DNA of 64,000 bases from Candidatus Rifleibacterium amylolyticum. GTDB lineage: Bacteria; Muiribacteriota; Ozemobacteria; Ozemobacterales; Ozemobacteraceae. Shown piece after piece: positions 1 through 8,350 of the stretch. The notes beneath the pieces were generated by a model that made no database searches, was not told the origin of the DNA, and worked only from the letters and a program-made list of their open reading frames with translations. The position numbers and the translations under genes were made by a program. The DNA is taken from assembly GCA_009917695.1 (NCBI GenBank), contig JAACJG010000005.1, forward strand, positions 182,338 through 246,337. The letters are read 5' to 3'. The first letter of the stretch is position 1. Each line of letters begins with the position of its first letter.

Positions 1-1
1 C

Positions 2-91
2 TATTACGATCAGATCAACGTCATCATGTATCAGGAGCGGATCAAGGAATTGGAAAGCCTATTGGAAGCAGCGCGCAAAAATCATCGATAA
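2..91 (+). CDS. 3' end of an unidentified gene (C-terminal 29 residues)
   Basis: The second reading frame is open from the window edge to a TAA at 89-91. It ends in a charged, helix-forming stretch (MYQERIKELESLLEAARK) typical of a coiled-coil tail. Too little is present to name a family. No RNA gene or further gene is seen before the methylase gene that ends at 353 on the other strand. The space between holds only a dispersed inverted repeat. Confidence 0.5.
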   Translation, partial: YYDQINVIMYQERIKELESLLEAARKNHR

Positions 92-181
92 AGATGAGCT
101 TCATGAAAAAGCTCAGATTATAGTCGAAACTTTGTGCATTAACCATAAAACCTTCGACCATACTAGTCCTTTGTCAACATT

Positions 182-290
182 GAATCTGGGTGTTATCGTC
201 ATTGCGAGGAGGGCGTCAGCCCGACGCGGCAATCCTATTGTCAGAAGGATTGCTTCGCTTCGCTCGCAATGACAAATGCAACCAATATTC
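182..290. repeat. MITE/REPIN-like inverted repeat, copy 1
   Basis: The two arms GTCATTGCGAGG... (from 198) and ...CGCTCGCAATGAC (to 273) face each other. Both arms are extended outward by similar borders that begin with GAAT (GAATCTGGGTGTTAT on the left; GAATATTGGTT, read inward from the right end). The core contains the AAGGATTGCTTCG stretch seen in the other copies. Further copies are at 21644-21749 and 63885-64000, and a decayed half copy is at 49052-49097. The left 44 bp (183-226) are an exact inverted match to the last 44 bp of the window. There is no coding capacity. Confidence 0.85.
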
Positions 291-352
291 ATTCATGACA
301 GAGTCCCAGAAGGCTTTTCCTTGCGCAGAATGAGAGCCGATTAGAAACATTA

Positions 353-1363
353 CTACACACACAGATAAACATGGCGAATTAAGCGGCCACGGGTTACCAG
401 GCAATGGTCTACAATGCGGAATTCAGCTGCCTCGATCACTGCTCTCAGGTCTTCAAAGGCCAGAAAGACGACCCTGCGCGCTATTTGCCGGGCCCGGCGG
501 ATCAGGGCTTCAACCTGCCCCGGCTTAACTGGAGTAAAAAGCCCATAGGGAAGATCGAGAACTGCGGCATCCCAATGCCCTTCCAGCTGATGCACGTCGC
601 CGATGGAAACCACCGGAGGCCAGCCCATGGCTTTCAGGTTATCCATGGCCTGGCATGCCACCAGGCGGTTGATGTCAAACCCCTTAACATCCAGTCCAAG
701 GCCGAGTGCGGCGATCACCACAGTTCCAACACCACAACACGGATCGACGAAAGATTTGGTCAGATCTGGCCCAACCGCAAGATTCACCATACTGCGAGCT
801 ATGGCAGTTTTCAACGAATGACTGTTGTTCATGGGTTTCAGGTTGTGGGTTCTCCATTGAATGCGGCTTCGCTGATACAGCCCCAGAAACCACTCGCCCT
901 GAAAAGGCAGAAAAGCCAGTTCCCAGCGGGGGCTTTTCATGTCGGGCGTGCCCTGAATGGCTTCACCCAGGCTTCTGGATATACTGACCCACTCTGAATA
1001 TTGCAGATCTATTCCCGGATGCTTCAGATAGACGAACTTGAATCCATCAAGATCAGTTTTCTGCTCAACAAGCCAGGCTGAGAGAGCCTGCGGACTGGCG
1101 GCCCGTTTCCAGATATGTATTCTCTGTCTCAGATAGGGACTGCGATCAACAGTGATGTCCCGCTGACTCAGAAACGCAACCGGAACTTCTACTGTGGCAT
1201 TTTCAGCCAGGCGACCAAAACCAGCCGCTTCCCATTCCCATTCTTCAGGAAAAAGCGCACGCAACTCCATACGGCAGAGTTCCCGCTCCAGATCATAAGC
1301 GGTGGGAAGATAGAGCCAGAGATTTTGCAGGGTCTGATCCTGAAAAGCAGCTGCAGCACTCAC
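353..1363 (-). CDS. SAM-dependent methyltransferase, Trm11/UPF0020-like
   Basis: The protein is about 336 residues. Its C-terminal half is a Rossmann methylase domain: a VDPCCGVGTV SAM-binding loop, an acidic FDINRL motif, and DLPYG in the position of the NPPY/DPPY catalytic motif used by N2-guanosine and N6-adenosine methylases. This arrangement fits the Trm11/TrmG10/UPF0020 group, which modifies tRNA or rRNA bases, but no THUMP domain could be recognised in the N-terminal half, so the target is open. The reading frame is open to 1468, which would overlap the upstream gene by 94 bp. A GTG at 1363, 11 bp after that gene's stop, is the more likely start, with an AAGG just before it. It is probably co-transcribed with the LmeA-like gene. 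Confidence 0.7.
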   Translation of the reverse strand: MSAAAAFQDQTLQNLWLYLPTAYDLERELCRMELRALFPEEWEWEAAGFGRLAENATVEVPVAFLSQRDITVDRSPYLRQRIHIWKRAASPQALSAWLVEQKTDLDGFKFVYLKHPGIDLQYSEWVSISRSLGEAIQGTPDMKSPRWELAFLPFQGEWFLGLYQRSRIQWRTHNLKPMNNSHSLKTAIARSMVNLAVGPDLTKSFVDPCCGVGTVVIAALGLGLDVKGFDINRLVACQAMDNLKAMGWPPVVSIGDVHQLEGHWDAAVLDLPYGLFTPVKPGQVEALIRRARQIARRVVFLAFEDLRAVIEAAEFRIVDHCLVTRGRLIRHVYLCV

Positions 1364-1374
1364 CTTGTAATTGC

Positions 1375-2130
1375 CTACCAGAAGAGGCGACCGCTGAATT
1401 CGACGCCGGAAGGGGTGATATGCAGCTGGTCGAGCGCAGCCTGGTATGGCAGCGCCGCGAAGTCCCACAGCGGGTTGAGCCAGTCGAGAAACACCCGGTT
1501 GAGCTCAGGCGTAAACGGCTGCGAGTTCATCTGACCGGCGATGATGTCTAGCATAATCTGGCCGCCTTCGGTTCTAACACTGAGAGTGACGTCGAAGGGT
1601 GACATTTCCTGGGGCAGGAAGCTGAGCGGGTTTCCGGGCACCTTTTTCATGTCGATCTTACCGGTAACCCTGACCTGCCCGGCCGCAAACTCGATGGCGA
1701 CATCAGCAAAAATGCGCCGCTTCGCTGAAATGCGGCTGATTTCGCGGCGCACCAGCTCATTAACCGCAGCGGCTTCGATAAAGGCGGCAACTTCAATATT
1801 GGTGGCATTTTGCAGGCCGGCGAAATCGAAATCGCCGTTCTTGAACTTTTCGAGATCAGCCTGTCTGATGCCGGCAAACGAGATTTTAGCGCGCCTGATA
1901 ATGGTTTCGCGGATCGGCTGATTGTTGAGCTCAACGACATACTCATTGCCGACATACTGCCCGGGCTGTTTGAAAACCTCGCGGGCACAGCGCAGCGTCT
2001 CACGCTCGAACTGCGCGATCTGACGCGGCCCGGTTGGCAAAGCTGCAACCGCCGTTGTCAGCAGCAAAAGCAGGCCAGCCGCCAGGAACCGACGGAGATT
2101 TTTCCCCTTAGCATGCAAATTATCAGACAT
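1375..2130 (-). CDS. exported DUF2993/LmeA-like lipid-binding protein
   Basis: The protein is 251 residues. It starts with a charged N-terminus and a hydrophobic stretch (residues 14-30, LAAGLLLLLTTAVAALP), a probable signal peptide. The body resembles the LmeA/DUF2993 family. It has small beta-strand repeats such as RIFADVAIEFAAGQVRVTGKI and a hydrophobic C-terminal part (PELNRVFLDWLNPL) before a final strand. LmeA proteins are periplasmic phospholipid-binding proteins, and mycobacterial LmeA acts in mannan lipid maturation. The role here is unknown. It lies just upstream of the methylase gene, with only 11 bp between stop and probable start. The family call is moderate; export is better supported. 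Confidence 0.55.
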   Translation of the reverse strand: MSDNLHAKGKNLRRFLAAGLLLLLTTAVAALPTGPRQIAQFERETLRCAREVFKQPGQYVGNEYVVELNNQPIRETIIRRAKISFAGIRQADLEKFKNGDFDFAGLQNATNIEVAAFIEAAAVNELVRREISRISAKRRIFADVAIEFAAGQVRVTGKIDMKKVPGNPLSFLPQEMSPFDVTLSVRTEGGQIMLDIIAGQMNSQPFTPELNRVFLDWLNPLWDFAALPYQAALDQLHITPSGVEFSGRLFW

Positions 2131-2177
2131 TTTTACACCTCTGTTTCAGTTTACCGAACACAAATAACTGCTAAAAG

Positions 2178-3809
2178 TCAGCCGGTGGAAGCTTCGGGGT
2201 GACTCTGACGCAGGATGCCGACAGCTTCACAGGCCAGAAAAATGGCGAGCAGCAGCAGAATGCCGCTGAGGCCGGCCATCATATAGCCCTGCTTGCCAAT
2301 GTTATCGACAATGACGTTGACCAGCGCGCAACAGGTAACAAGAAACATCGCAACCATGGGAACCATTATAAACAGCGGCTTTTTATAAAAAGAATGGAAA
2401 TACCATACGGTGATGCTGAGCAGCGCAATTGAAGCCAGTAACTGGTTGGCCGAACCGAACAGAGGCCAGATCGCCTTCCATTGGCCGGTGAACATCAGAA
2501 TTGCGCCCGGCAGAATTGCCAGCATGGTGGCAACGTGTTTGTTTCGGCAGATTGCGCGCGGCTTGTCAGGCATAAATTCAGCAAGTTCCTGAAAAGCGAA
2601 GCGGCCAAGGCGAGTAGCGGTATCGAGGCTGGTCAAGGCAAAAGCCGAAACGACAAGCGAAACGAAGCTTACCAGTACTGCCGGGTCGAATTTGAACCCG
2701 GGTATCGCATTGATTGCCTGAGCCATACCGTTCGAAAAAACACCGACCGGGCCTTTTGCTGCGAGGTCAGCCAGATAGCTTTCGCTACTGAGCATGGCCG
2801 CAGTCAAAAGCGCCAGAATGGCAAGAAAAGTTTCGATCAGCATGCCGCCAAAAGCGACCGGGCGCGCATCGCTTTCGCGGTTGAGCTGCTTCGCGGTTGT
2901 ACCGGAGGCAACCAACGAATGAAAACCGCTGATCGCGCCACAGGCTACGGTTACAAACAGCATAGGAAACAGATAGCCGAGTGACTCCGCCTTGAATGAG
3001 GTAAACGCCGGAGCGACGATCTTGGGGTTGTAGAACAGCATCCCGATGAAGCCAGCGAACAGAAGAATGTAGAGCAGAAAAGAATTGAGATAGTCACGCG
3101 GCTGGAGCAGAAGCCAAACCGGCGCCACCGAAGCGACATAAATATAGACAAGCAGAATATAGATCCAGATTGATTCAGAAATGTTTACCGGAAAAACCTG
3201 TCCCAGCCAGACCATGACCAGCAGCAAAGTTACACCGACAACCGAAGCTGGGGCCAGAGACATTTTGAAGCGGTTCAGCGCGATGCCAAATACTATCGCC
3301 AGCGCGATGAACATCAGCGAAGAACTCGCCGCCGCCGGCACTGTAGCGAAAGTCTTGGCAACAATAATTGCGAAGGCGGCAATGACGAGCGCAAGTGTGA
3401 ACCAGGTGAACAGCAGAAAAAGAATGCTGCCGCGACTGCCGACATGCTTCTTGATTACTTCGCCAATCGAGCGCCCATCGTTGCGCACCGACACGAAAAG
3501 TGCGGCAAAATCATGCATGGCGCCGAAAAAGATGCCACCAAGCACCAGCCACAACATCACCGGCACCCAGCCGAATACGGCGGCGCTCACTGGTCCGATA
3601 ATCGGAGCCGCGCCGGCGATCGATGCAAAATGATGGCCGAGCAGAACCGGCGCGCGCGCCGGCACATAATCGACATCATCACGCAGACGATGCGCCGGCG
3701 TCAACAGTGTATCGTCTACACCGAACTTTTTTGCCACCCAACGTCCATAAAGCGCATAGGCAACGATCAACAGACCAAGCGAAGCCAGCAATAACAATGA
3801 ACCGCTCAT
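2178..3809 (-). CDS. cstA: carbon starvation protein CstA family transporter
   Basis: A 543-residue multi-span membrane protein. The N-terminal part carries CstA signatures: YALYGRWVAKKFGVDD, then VLLGHHFASIAGAAPIIGPV and GGIFFGAMHDFAALFVSVR, followed by many hydrophobic helices and a FAFQELAEF/GSANQLLASIALL region near the C-terminus. CstA family members take up pyruvate or peptides and are induced by starvation. This is the shorter form, compared with about 700 residues for E. coli CstA. An AGGG-type ribosome site lies just before the ATG. It is transcribed away from the next gene, so 3810-4024 is a divergent promoter region. Substrate cannot be read from sequence. Confidence 0.9.
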   Translation of the reverse strand: MSGSLLLLASLGLLIVAYALYGRWVAKKFGVDDTLLTPAHRLRDDVDYVPARAPVLLGHHFASIAGAAPIIGPVSAAVFGWVPVMLWLVLGGIFFGAMHDFAALFVSVRNDGRSIGEVIKKHVGSRGSILFLLFTWFTLALVIAAFAIIVAKTFATVPAAASSSLMFIALAIVFGIALNRFKMSLAPASVVGVTLLLVMVWLGQVFPVNISESIWIYILLVYIYVASVAPVWLLLQPRDYLNSFLLYILLFAGFIGMLFYNPKIVAPAFTSFKAESLGYLFPMLFVTVACGAISGFHSLVASGTTAKQLNRESDARPVAFGGMLIETFLAILALLTAAMLSSESYLADLAAKGPVGVFSNGMAQAINAIPGFKFDPAVLVSFVSLVVSAFALTSLDTATRLGRFAFQELAEFMPDKPRAICRNKHVATMLAILPGAILMFTGQWKAIWPLFGSANQLLASIALLSITVWYFHSFYKKPLFIMVPMVAMFLVTCCALVNVIVDNIGKQGYMMAGLSGILLLLAIFLACEAVGILRQSHPEASTG

Positions 3810-3914
3810 TTCCCTACCCCAGCAAAGTTTTCAACTATCTTACTCCTGCCCACGCAAAATTTCAGCAACTTTATCAACAGGTTGCCTTGTTCCAGTTGTT
3901 TTCGCGCCGGCCGT

Positions 3915-3940
3915 TCATCTGCGAAAATCTGTGTAATTTG
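3915..3940. repeat. short dispersed repeat, copy 1
   Basis: TCATCTGCGAAAATCTGTG followed by TAATTTG lies between the divergent cstA and 4025 genes. A near match is at 23450-23474. The motif resembles the widely scattered CACAGATT-type intergenic sequences of many bacterial genomes. Confidence 0.4.
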
Positions 3941-4024
3941 AAGATAACTGCATTTCAACTTATGAGTATATTGTGATATCTTCTAACAGAACTGAAAATT
4001 TTACGGTAAAGAGAGCATTCAGCC

Positions 4025-4843
4025 ATGGAACGCAAGGAATTCGAACAGGTATTAAAAAGAGCCCTCGAACTTAAAAGCCTTCAGAAAAAGCAGCCTGACG
4101 ACAATTTTGCGCTCGAAGACCTGCAGTCAGCGGCGACTCGACTCGGTATCGAGCCGGAAATACTTGAACAGGCTCTTCGCGACACCAGAAAACAGTTCAA
4201 AAAATTTCACCTCTCTGACAGCCCGGAAGAAGTGCGTGAAGCATTCATAAAGCATTTTCTGATGACCGAAACCCACACCGGACCAGGCATGGCCATGGTC
4301 AAAATCGATCATCCCTCGATCAGCGCTGGCAGCAACAGCCCGGTCACCGTTTTCCACCCGCAGGCAAAAGCAATAAATGCGCATATAGAGTTCACGCCGG
4401 CGCCAGGCGGCGGCACCAACGTGACCTGGTCAGGCAACTCGAAAATGCCAACCAGCACCAAAGTTCTCGTCGGCGGCTGGCCGCTGCTCATTCTTATTCC
4501 GCTGGCAATTTCGGCATTCGCCCAGGGAGCCGCCCTGATGTCCCTGCTGCCGATAGCGCTGATATTCCTGTTTACCTCGCTGATCATGCTGGCAGGTATG
4601 AAGCACAACACCGGCCGGCTCGAGGCCTCGCTGGTCAACTATTTCCAGAACTGCCAGACCCTCGACGAAATCGAAAAGCAGAAGAAGCTCAAAACCGAAC
4701 TCACGCAGCTCAGGGAAAATGCTGCAACGAAGCCGGTCATGGACGACAGCATTCTGCGCGCGCCCATACCGGAGTTGCATGAAGATCCCGACGAAGAGCA
4801 GTCGGACGCTCAGCGTCCACCCGCAAACAGGCTCAGAGAGTGA
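4025..4843 (+). CDS. membrane protein of unknown function
   Basis: The protein is 272 residues. Residues 1-60 are charged and helical (an EDLQSAATRLGIEPEILEQAL stretch resembling the N-terminal helical module of small bacterial membrane regulators). A soluble central part follows, then two adjacent membrane spans near residues 148-164 and 168-190 (LVGGWPLLILIPLAISAFA; LLPIALIFLFTSLIMLAGM) and a charged cytoplasmic tail. No family could be named. The stop overlaps the GTG start of the next gene (GTGA), which suggests translational coupling with the macrodomain-like protein. Confidence 0.75.
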   Translation: MERKEFEQVLKRALELKSLQKKQPDDNFALEDLQSAATRLGIEPEILEQALRDTRKQFKKFHLSDSPEEVREAFIKHFLMTETHTGPGMAMVKIDHPSISAGSNSPVTVFHPQAKAINAHIEFTPAPGGGTNVTWSGNSKMPTSTKVLVGGWPLLILIPLAISAFAQGAALMSLLPIALIFLFTSLIMLAGMKHNTGRLEASLVNYFQNCQTLDEIEKQKKLKTELTQLRENAATKPVMDDSILRAPIPELHEDPDEEQSDAQRPPANRLRE

Positions 4844-5973
4844 AATCCATCAGCGATTTGCTTGCGATATGTATCTTTCTGTTTCTGTTCGCGCTGCCGG
4901 CGGCAATTGAAGCGACAGAGCAGACTGATTTATCGACCGGAACAACAAATATAAAAGTTGGAGAGTCTGAGAGCATGACGTGGTTTGAAACCCTTACCGG
5001 ATTTAAAGAAGAGTCACCTGAACAGGTGCGCAAAAACCTGGTTGTCGAAGGCAATCGTCTCAAATCGCTGGTTAACGGCAAGAGCTATGTTTGCGGCACT
5101 TTGACGACACCATCGCTGGCTGAACTGAGACAGCAGGTCACTGCCGTCGCCAGTCCGACCGGTCGGCTGAAAATGCTGCCGATCGTCGGCAATGTACAAC
5201 ACATGCACACAGACCCGGCCAACACCAATGCGCTGTTTCAGGTCGCCTCGCAGTTCAATCTGCTCGAAATGGTCGGCCCGCAGATCACGCCAGAGCGCGG
5301 CGTCGGCATTTACGAACACGACCGCACCCAGGGCCCGGCCTGCGCCATCTCGGCGGGTGCCGGCACGATTTATCGCAACTATTTTGTGCCAGTCAATGGC
5401 CGAACCGGTCAGACCGCCGATAACCAGATCGACTGCCTGACTGATCTCGGCGCCGAACTTGGCAATGAGAAGAGCTGCCTCTGGAAAATGCAGAACGGCT
5501 ACGCCCTGCCCACCCAGGCGGCACTCAACGAAATCAACAATCGCCTGCAAACGGCCGGTGAAGCTGAACGCGATCGCCTGCGCGGATTGCTGCGCATCGG
5601 CGTACACGCGCAGGTCGAAGTGACACTCAACAATGCCGGCCATCTGGTTTCGCAGGCTTACTGCTCGGCGCTGCCAGTCGCTTATTCTGGCATCAGCGCA
5701 CCCCACTGGGAAAGCTTCGCCCGTCTCGTGCTCGAAGCTTCCTACGAAGCGACATTCTGCGCGGCAGTAATCAACGCACAGCAGACCGGCTGCAATCGCC
5801 TTTTCCTCACTGCTCTTGGCGGCGGCGCCTTCGGCAATGACAAAGAATGGATTCTCGACGCGATCCGCCGTGCGGCCAAGCGATACCGCCAGCACGACCT
5901 CGAAGTCTTCATCGTCAGCTACGGTAGTGTTGATCCGGCATTTCTGAGTCTGATCGTCGAGTTTGTTGAATAA
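4840..5973 (+). CDS. macrodomain-like protein with possible signal peptide
   Basis: The frame gives 377 residues from a GTG at 4840. From residue 46 (MTWFETLTGFKEES) it matches, as I remember it, a widespread uncharacterised family with blocks GNVQHMHTDPANTNALFQVA, QFNLLEMVGPQITPERGVGI, TQGPACAISAGAGTIYRNYF and a C-terminal LFLTALGGGAFGNDKEWI...FIVSYGS. The GGGAFGN block resembles the phosphate-binding loop of macrodomains, which bind or remove ADP-ribose. The first 45 residues read as a signal peptide (LLAICIFLFLFALPAAIEA). An alternative ATG at 4975 with GGAGA upstream would give the normal cytosolic form. Which start is used is unresolved. GTGA coupling to the preceding membrane protein supports the long form; family alignment supports the short one. 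Confidence 0.7.
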   Translation: MKSISDLLAICIFLFLFALPAAIEATEQTDLSTGTTNIKVGESESMTWFETLTGFKEESPEQVRKNLVVEGNRLKSLVNGKSYVCGTLTTPSLAELRQQVTAVASPTGRLKMLPIVGNVQHMHTDPANTNALFQVASQFNLLEMVGPQITPERGVGIYEHDRTQGPACAISAGAGTIYRNYFVPVNGRTGQTADNQIDCLTDLGAELGNEKSCLWKMQNGYALPTQAALNEINNRLQTAGEAERDRLRGLLRIGVHAQVEVTLNNAGHLVSQAYCSALPVAYSGISAPHWESFARLVLEASYEATFCAAVINAQQTGCNRLFLTALGGGAFGNDKEWILDAIRRAAKRYRQHDLEVFIVSYGSVDPAFLSLIVEFVE

Positions 5974-6037
5974 AACACTCTGACTGTCTCGCTCCGTACT
6001 GACAATGGTCGAACTGGCTTTATCGAAATGAGCTTTT

Positions 6038-6424
6038 TTACTTGATATCTGCGCCGTGCTGCGCAAGCATTGTCGCAAGAATTGACCGATGACATCGACT
6101 TTCGTCCTCGCAGTAGCAACCGATAGAAAAATTGGTCTGCTTTGAGAAACCCGCCAATAATTGCAAAAGATGCTGCTTTTCAGGCGTCTTCAATTCAGCG
6201 GTGAATTTTTTTTGAAAATTCAGCCAGCTCTTCTCATCTGCGGCTTCTTTGCCAAGCTTCATTGTTTCAGGCTCAGGCGACAGTTCTGGCAACCAGACAT
6301 CGAACCAGTTTTCCTGGGCATATCTATCTTTCGTGACCCCGCGCGGCGGGCGACGCACTGTGCCTATTCTCATCCCTTCATCTTCTGATCGCTCAGTTCC
6401 AAGTCTGACAACCATTATAGCCAT
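6038..6424 (-). CDS. DUF488 family protein
   Basis: The protein is 128 residues from the ATG at 6424. That ATG sits directly after the stop of the upstream GNAT gene and is preceded by AGGAAG. Family features are an RLGTERSEDEGMRIGTVRRPPRG N-terminal block and a C-terminal cysteine-rich CYCEDESRCHRSIL motif, as in other DUF488 proteins, whose biochemical role is not established. The frame is open further upstream, but that part lies inside the GNAT gene and is not needed. It is probably the last gene of a reverse cluster. Confidence 0.8.
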   Translation of the reverse strand: MAIMVVRLGTERSEDEGMRIGTVRRPPRGVTKDRYAQENWFDVWLPELSPEPETMKLGKEAADEKSWLNFQKKFTAELKTPEKQHLLQLLAGFSKQTNFSIGCYCEDESRCHRSILATMLAQHGADIK

Positions 6425-6425
6425 T

Positions 6426-6977
6426 TCAGTCTTCCTTTCTGTCCAGTTCAAGAATAAAGCCATACACCTGCAAAGAACCCTGCATGAAATCAAATTCAGG
6501 TTGTCTTCGGAAACCAAGGCGTTCATACATTCCCCAGGCCACGCTCATCGCTTTGGTGGTGTGCAGAAATACCCTTGTATGACCAGACTCGACGGCGCGA
6601 CGTATACATTCGCCAGTCAGAGCTTTGCCAATTCCAGCGCCGCGTGCTTCTGGACTGACAGCCAGCAGCCTGATTGCAGACGCCCGCATATTGTTACTGT
6701 TGAATTCGGCAGAACCATAACCACGCATATCATTGATGTAGGTAACTCCGCCTAGAACCTTCTGGTTTTCGTTAACAGCAACCAGTATTTCAGTGAAATC
6801 CTTTGTTGCACGCCCCTCAACATCACCCAGCATAGCATAGTATTCTCGCTGTTCAGATTCAGAGGGCATACCGGGGAGCTGTTTGTAGACCTCTACAGTC
6901 AGCTTTCCAAGTGCGGAATAGTCAGCTGGAACCGCCTGACGAATTCGAAAGTTTACCGATTTTTCACTGCCGCTCAT
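6426..6977 (-). CDS. GNAT family N-acetyltransferase
   Basis: The protein is 183 residues. It has the GNAT core: IRLLAVSPEARGAGIGKALTGECI, giving the acetyl-CoA pyrophosphate loop (RGAGIGKAL), followed by the helix/strand end VAWGMYERLGFRRQPEF. The substrate is unknown. The start ATG at 6977 has AAGGAG upstream. It sits between the Crp/Fnr regulator and the DUF488 gene, all on the same strand. The 80-bp gap before it could hold its own promoter. Confidence 0.9.
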   Translation of the reverse strand: MSGSEKSVNFRIRQAVPADYSALGKLTVEVYKQLPGMPSESEQREYYAMLGDVEGRATKDFTEILVAVNENQKVLGGVTYINDMRGYGSAEFNSNNMRASAIRLLAVSPEARGAGIGKALTGECIRRAVESGHTRVFLHTTKAMSVAWGMYERLGFRRQPEFDFMQGSLQVYGFILELDRKED

Positions 6978-7057
6978 ATAAAACTCCTTATAGATTTATG
7001 CTGGAGTCATTTTTACAGAATTCAGCAGCAAATGTATGTGATGTAAGTCACCAAACC

Positions 7058-7714
7058 TTACTCAACCGAAATATTTTTCAATCCAGCTTCATCGATGATG
7101 GTTATACGACCGCGGCCAAGCCTTACCAGTCCTGAATCGGTAAAGCTTTTCAATAATCTTGAAACCATTTCTCGCACCGTGCCAAGCTGGTCAGCCAGCT
7201 CCTGATGAGAGACCTTGATGCATTTTCCCTTTGATAGAAGAAGCAGGGCAAGTCGGTGGTCGAGCTTCTGGAAAGCTACTGCTTCGACGAGCAGAATCAA
7301 CTCCTGAATACGCTTCGAAAACAGCGAAAATATGTATTCACGAAACGCTCTCATTCCCAGCAGGGCTTCAAAATCGACAGCCGGCATCATCAACAGCTCT
7401 GAATCCTCTTTGACCACTGCCATCGCGTTGTAAGGCTCATTACCAAGAAGGCAACCAGCAGTTACCACACAAACGTCGCCCGGAGTAAAATCATACAGAG
7501 ACAGTTCGCGCCCATTTGGAGACTGTTTGAAAACTCTGATAAAGCCGGACAACAAAAAAGGAAAAGCCTCGCAGCTCTGCAATTCATGAAAGACGGGAGA
7601 ATCTGCTTTCAACCTGACCAATTTCAAGCGCTGCAGAAGTGTCTGAACTCTGGTGTTATCAAGTTTTTTCAGCACGGGATACAGTTTATACAGTCTATCT
7701 TTTAAATCTTCCAT
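7058..7714 (-). CDS. Crp/Fnr family transcription regulator
   Basis: The protein is 218 residues. The N-terminal two thirds are a cyclic-nucleotide-binding-type beta barrel (FPFLLSGFIRVF; SLYDFTPGDVC). A long dimer helix follows (FSLFSKRIQELILLVEAVAFQKLDHRLALLLL). The C-terminal winged helix has the recognition part SHQELADQLGTVREMVSRLL. The N-terminal four-cysteine cluster of true FNR is not present, although three scattered cysteines (in SCEAF and DVCVVTAGC) could be redox- or ligand-related. A GGGAG ribosome site precedes the ATG. It follows the 8234 GNAT gene by 19 bp, so the two are probably one transcript. The signal it senses is unknown. Confidence 0.9.
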   Translation of the reverse strand: MEDLKDRLYKLYPVLKKLDNTRVQTLLQRLKLVRLKADSPVFHELQSCEAFPFLLSGFIRVFKQSPNGRELSLYDFTPGDVCVVTAGCLLGNEPYNAMAVVKEDSELLMMPAVDFEALLGMRAFREYIFSLFSKRIQELILLVEAVAFQKLDHRLALLLLSKGKCIKVSHQELADQLGTVREMVSRLLKSFTDSGLVRLGRGRITIIDEAGLKNISVE

Positions 7715-7733
7715 GCTCTACTCCCATAAACGA

Positions 7734-8234
7734 TCATAGCTTCAATTCATATTTGCAGGGACCGATCGACACAAAACCCATTCTGGCAAAGAGCTTTTCC
7801 GAACGGGAATTGCCTTCGCTTATTTCTGCTATAACCTTTTTCAGATGCAAAGATGTTCGAGCAAATACAAAAACGGGAAGCAATGCTTCCTGCATCAGAC
7901 CCTTGCCCCAGAACTCACGCGCCAGCATACAGCCCGCTTCGGCACTAAATTCTGACCAGTTGAATGAATGAAGGCCACAGGTTCCGATAATCCTGCCATC
8001 AGCAACGCTTTCGATTCCCCACTCAAGCGATTCGCGGCTACAAAATAGTTTTTCGACACTTGCAAGCATCTGATCGACGACTTCGCTGTCATTAAAAGGC
8101 TCCTCATCGGTAAAAGCCATAACTTCCGGGTTTCCGTAAACTGCAAAAATTTCCTGACGATCAGATGCTGTCAACTTTCTTAAACAAAGCCTTGGCGTTT
8201 TAATCTGTGGCAGCTCATCCCAGTTAAATTCCAT
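7734..8234 (-). CDS. GNAT acetyltransferase, RimJ/RimL-like
   Basis: The protein is 166 residues and opens with PQIKTPRLCLRKLTASDRQEIFAVYGNPEVM, the beginning typical of RimJ/RimL-type acetyltransferases. It then has WGIESVADGRIIGTCGLHSF, a CoA-binding AREFWGKGLMQEALLPV loop, and the family ending SRSEKLFARMGFVSIG. Such enzymes acetylate ribosomal proteins or small molecules, and the target here is unknown. The ATG has AGAGGTGAT upstream. It heads the reverse cluster that continues into the Crp/Fnr regulator. Confidence 0.9.
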   Translation of the reverse strand: MEFNWDELPQIKTPRLCLRKLTASDRQEIFAVYGNPEVMAFTDEEPFNDSEVVDQMLASVEKLFCSRESLEWGIESVADGRIIGTCGLHSFNWSEFSAEAGCMLAREFWGKGLMQEALLPVFVFARTSLHLKKVIAEISEGNSRSEKLFARMGFVSIGPCKYELKL

Positions 8235-8350
8235 GTAATCACCTCTGAATTCATTCTATACCAGATTCTGCAAAACAGACTCAAGCATTAAATTACCAAT
8301 ATAGATAGTGTGTTAGTATGATTTGTTGATGTAATATCAGGGGGGGGAAC

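Noticed and set aside
404..997. Long + strand frame opposite the methylase gene
   Set aside because: It mirrors the coding frame of the reverse gene, lacks a ribosome site and has no recognisable domain.
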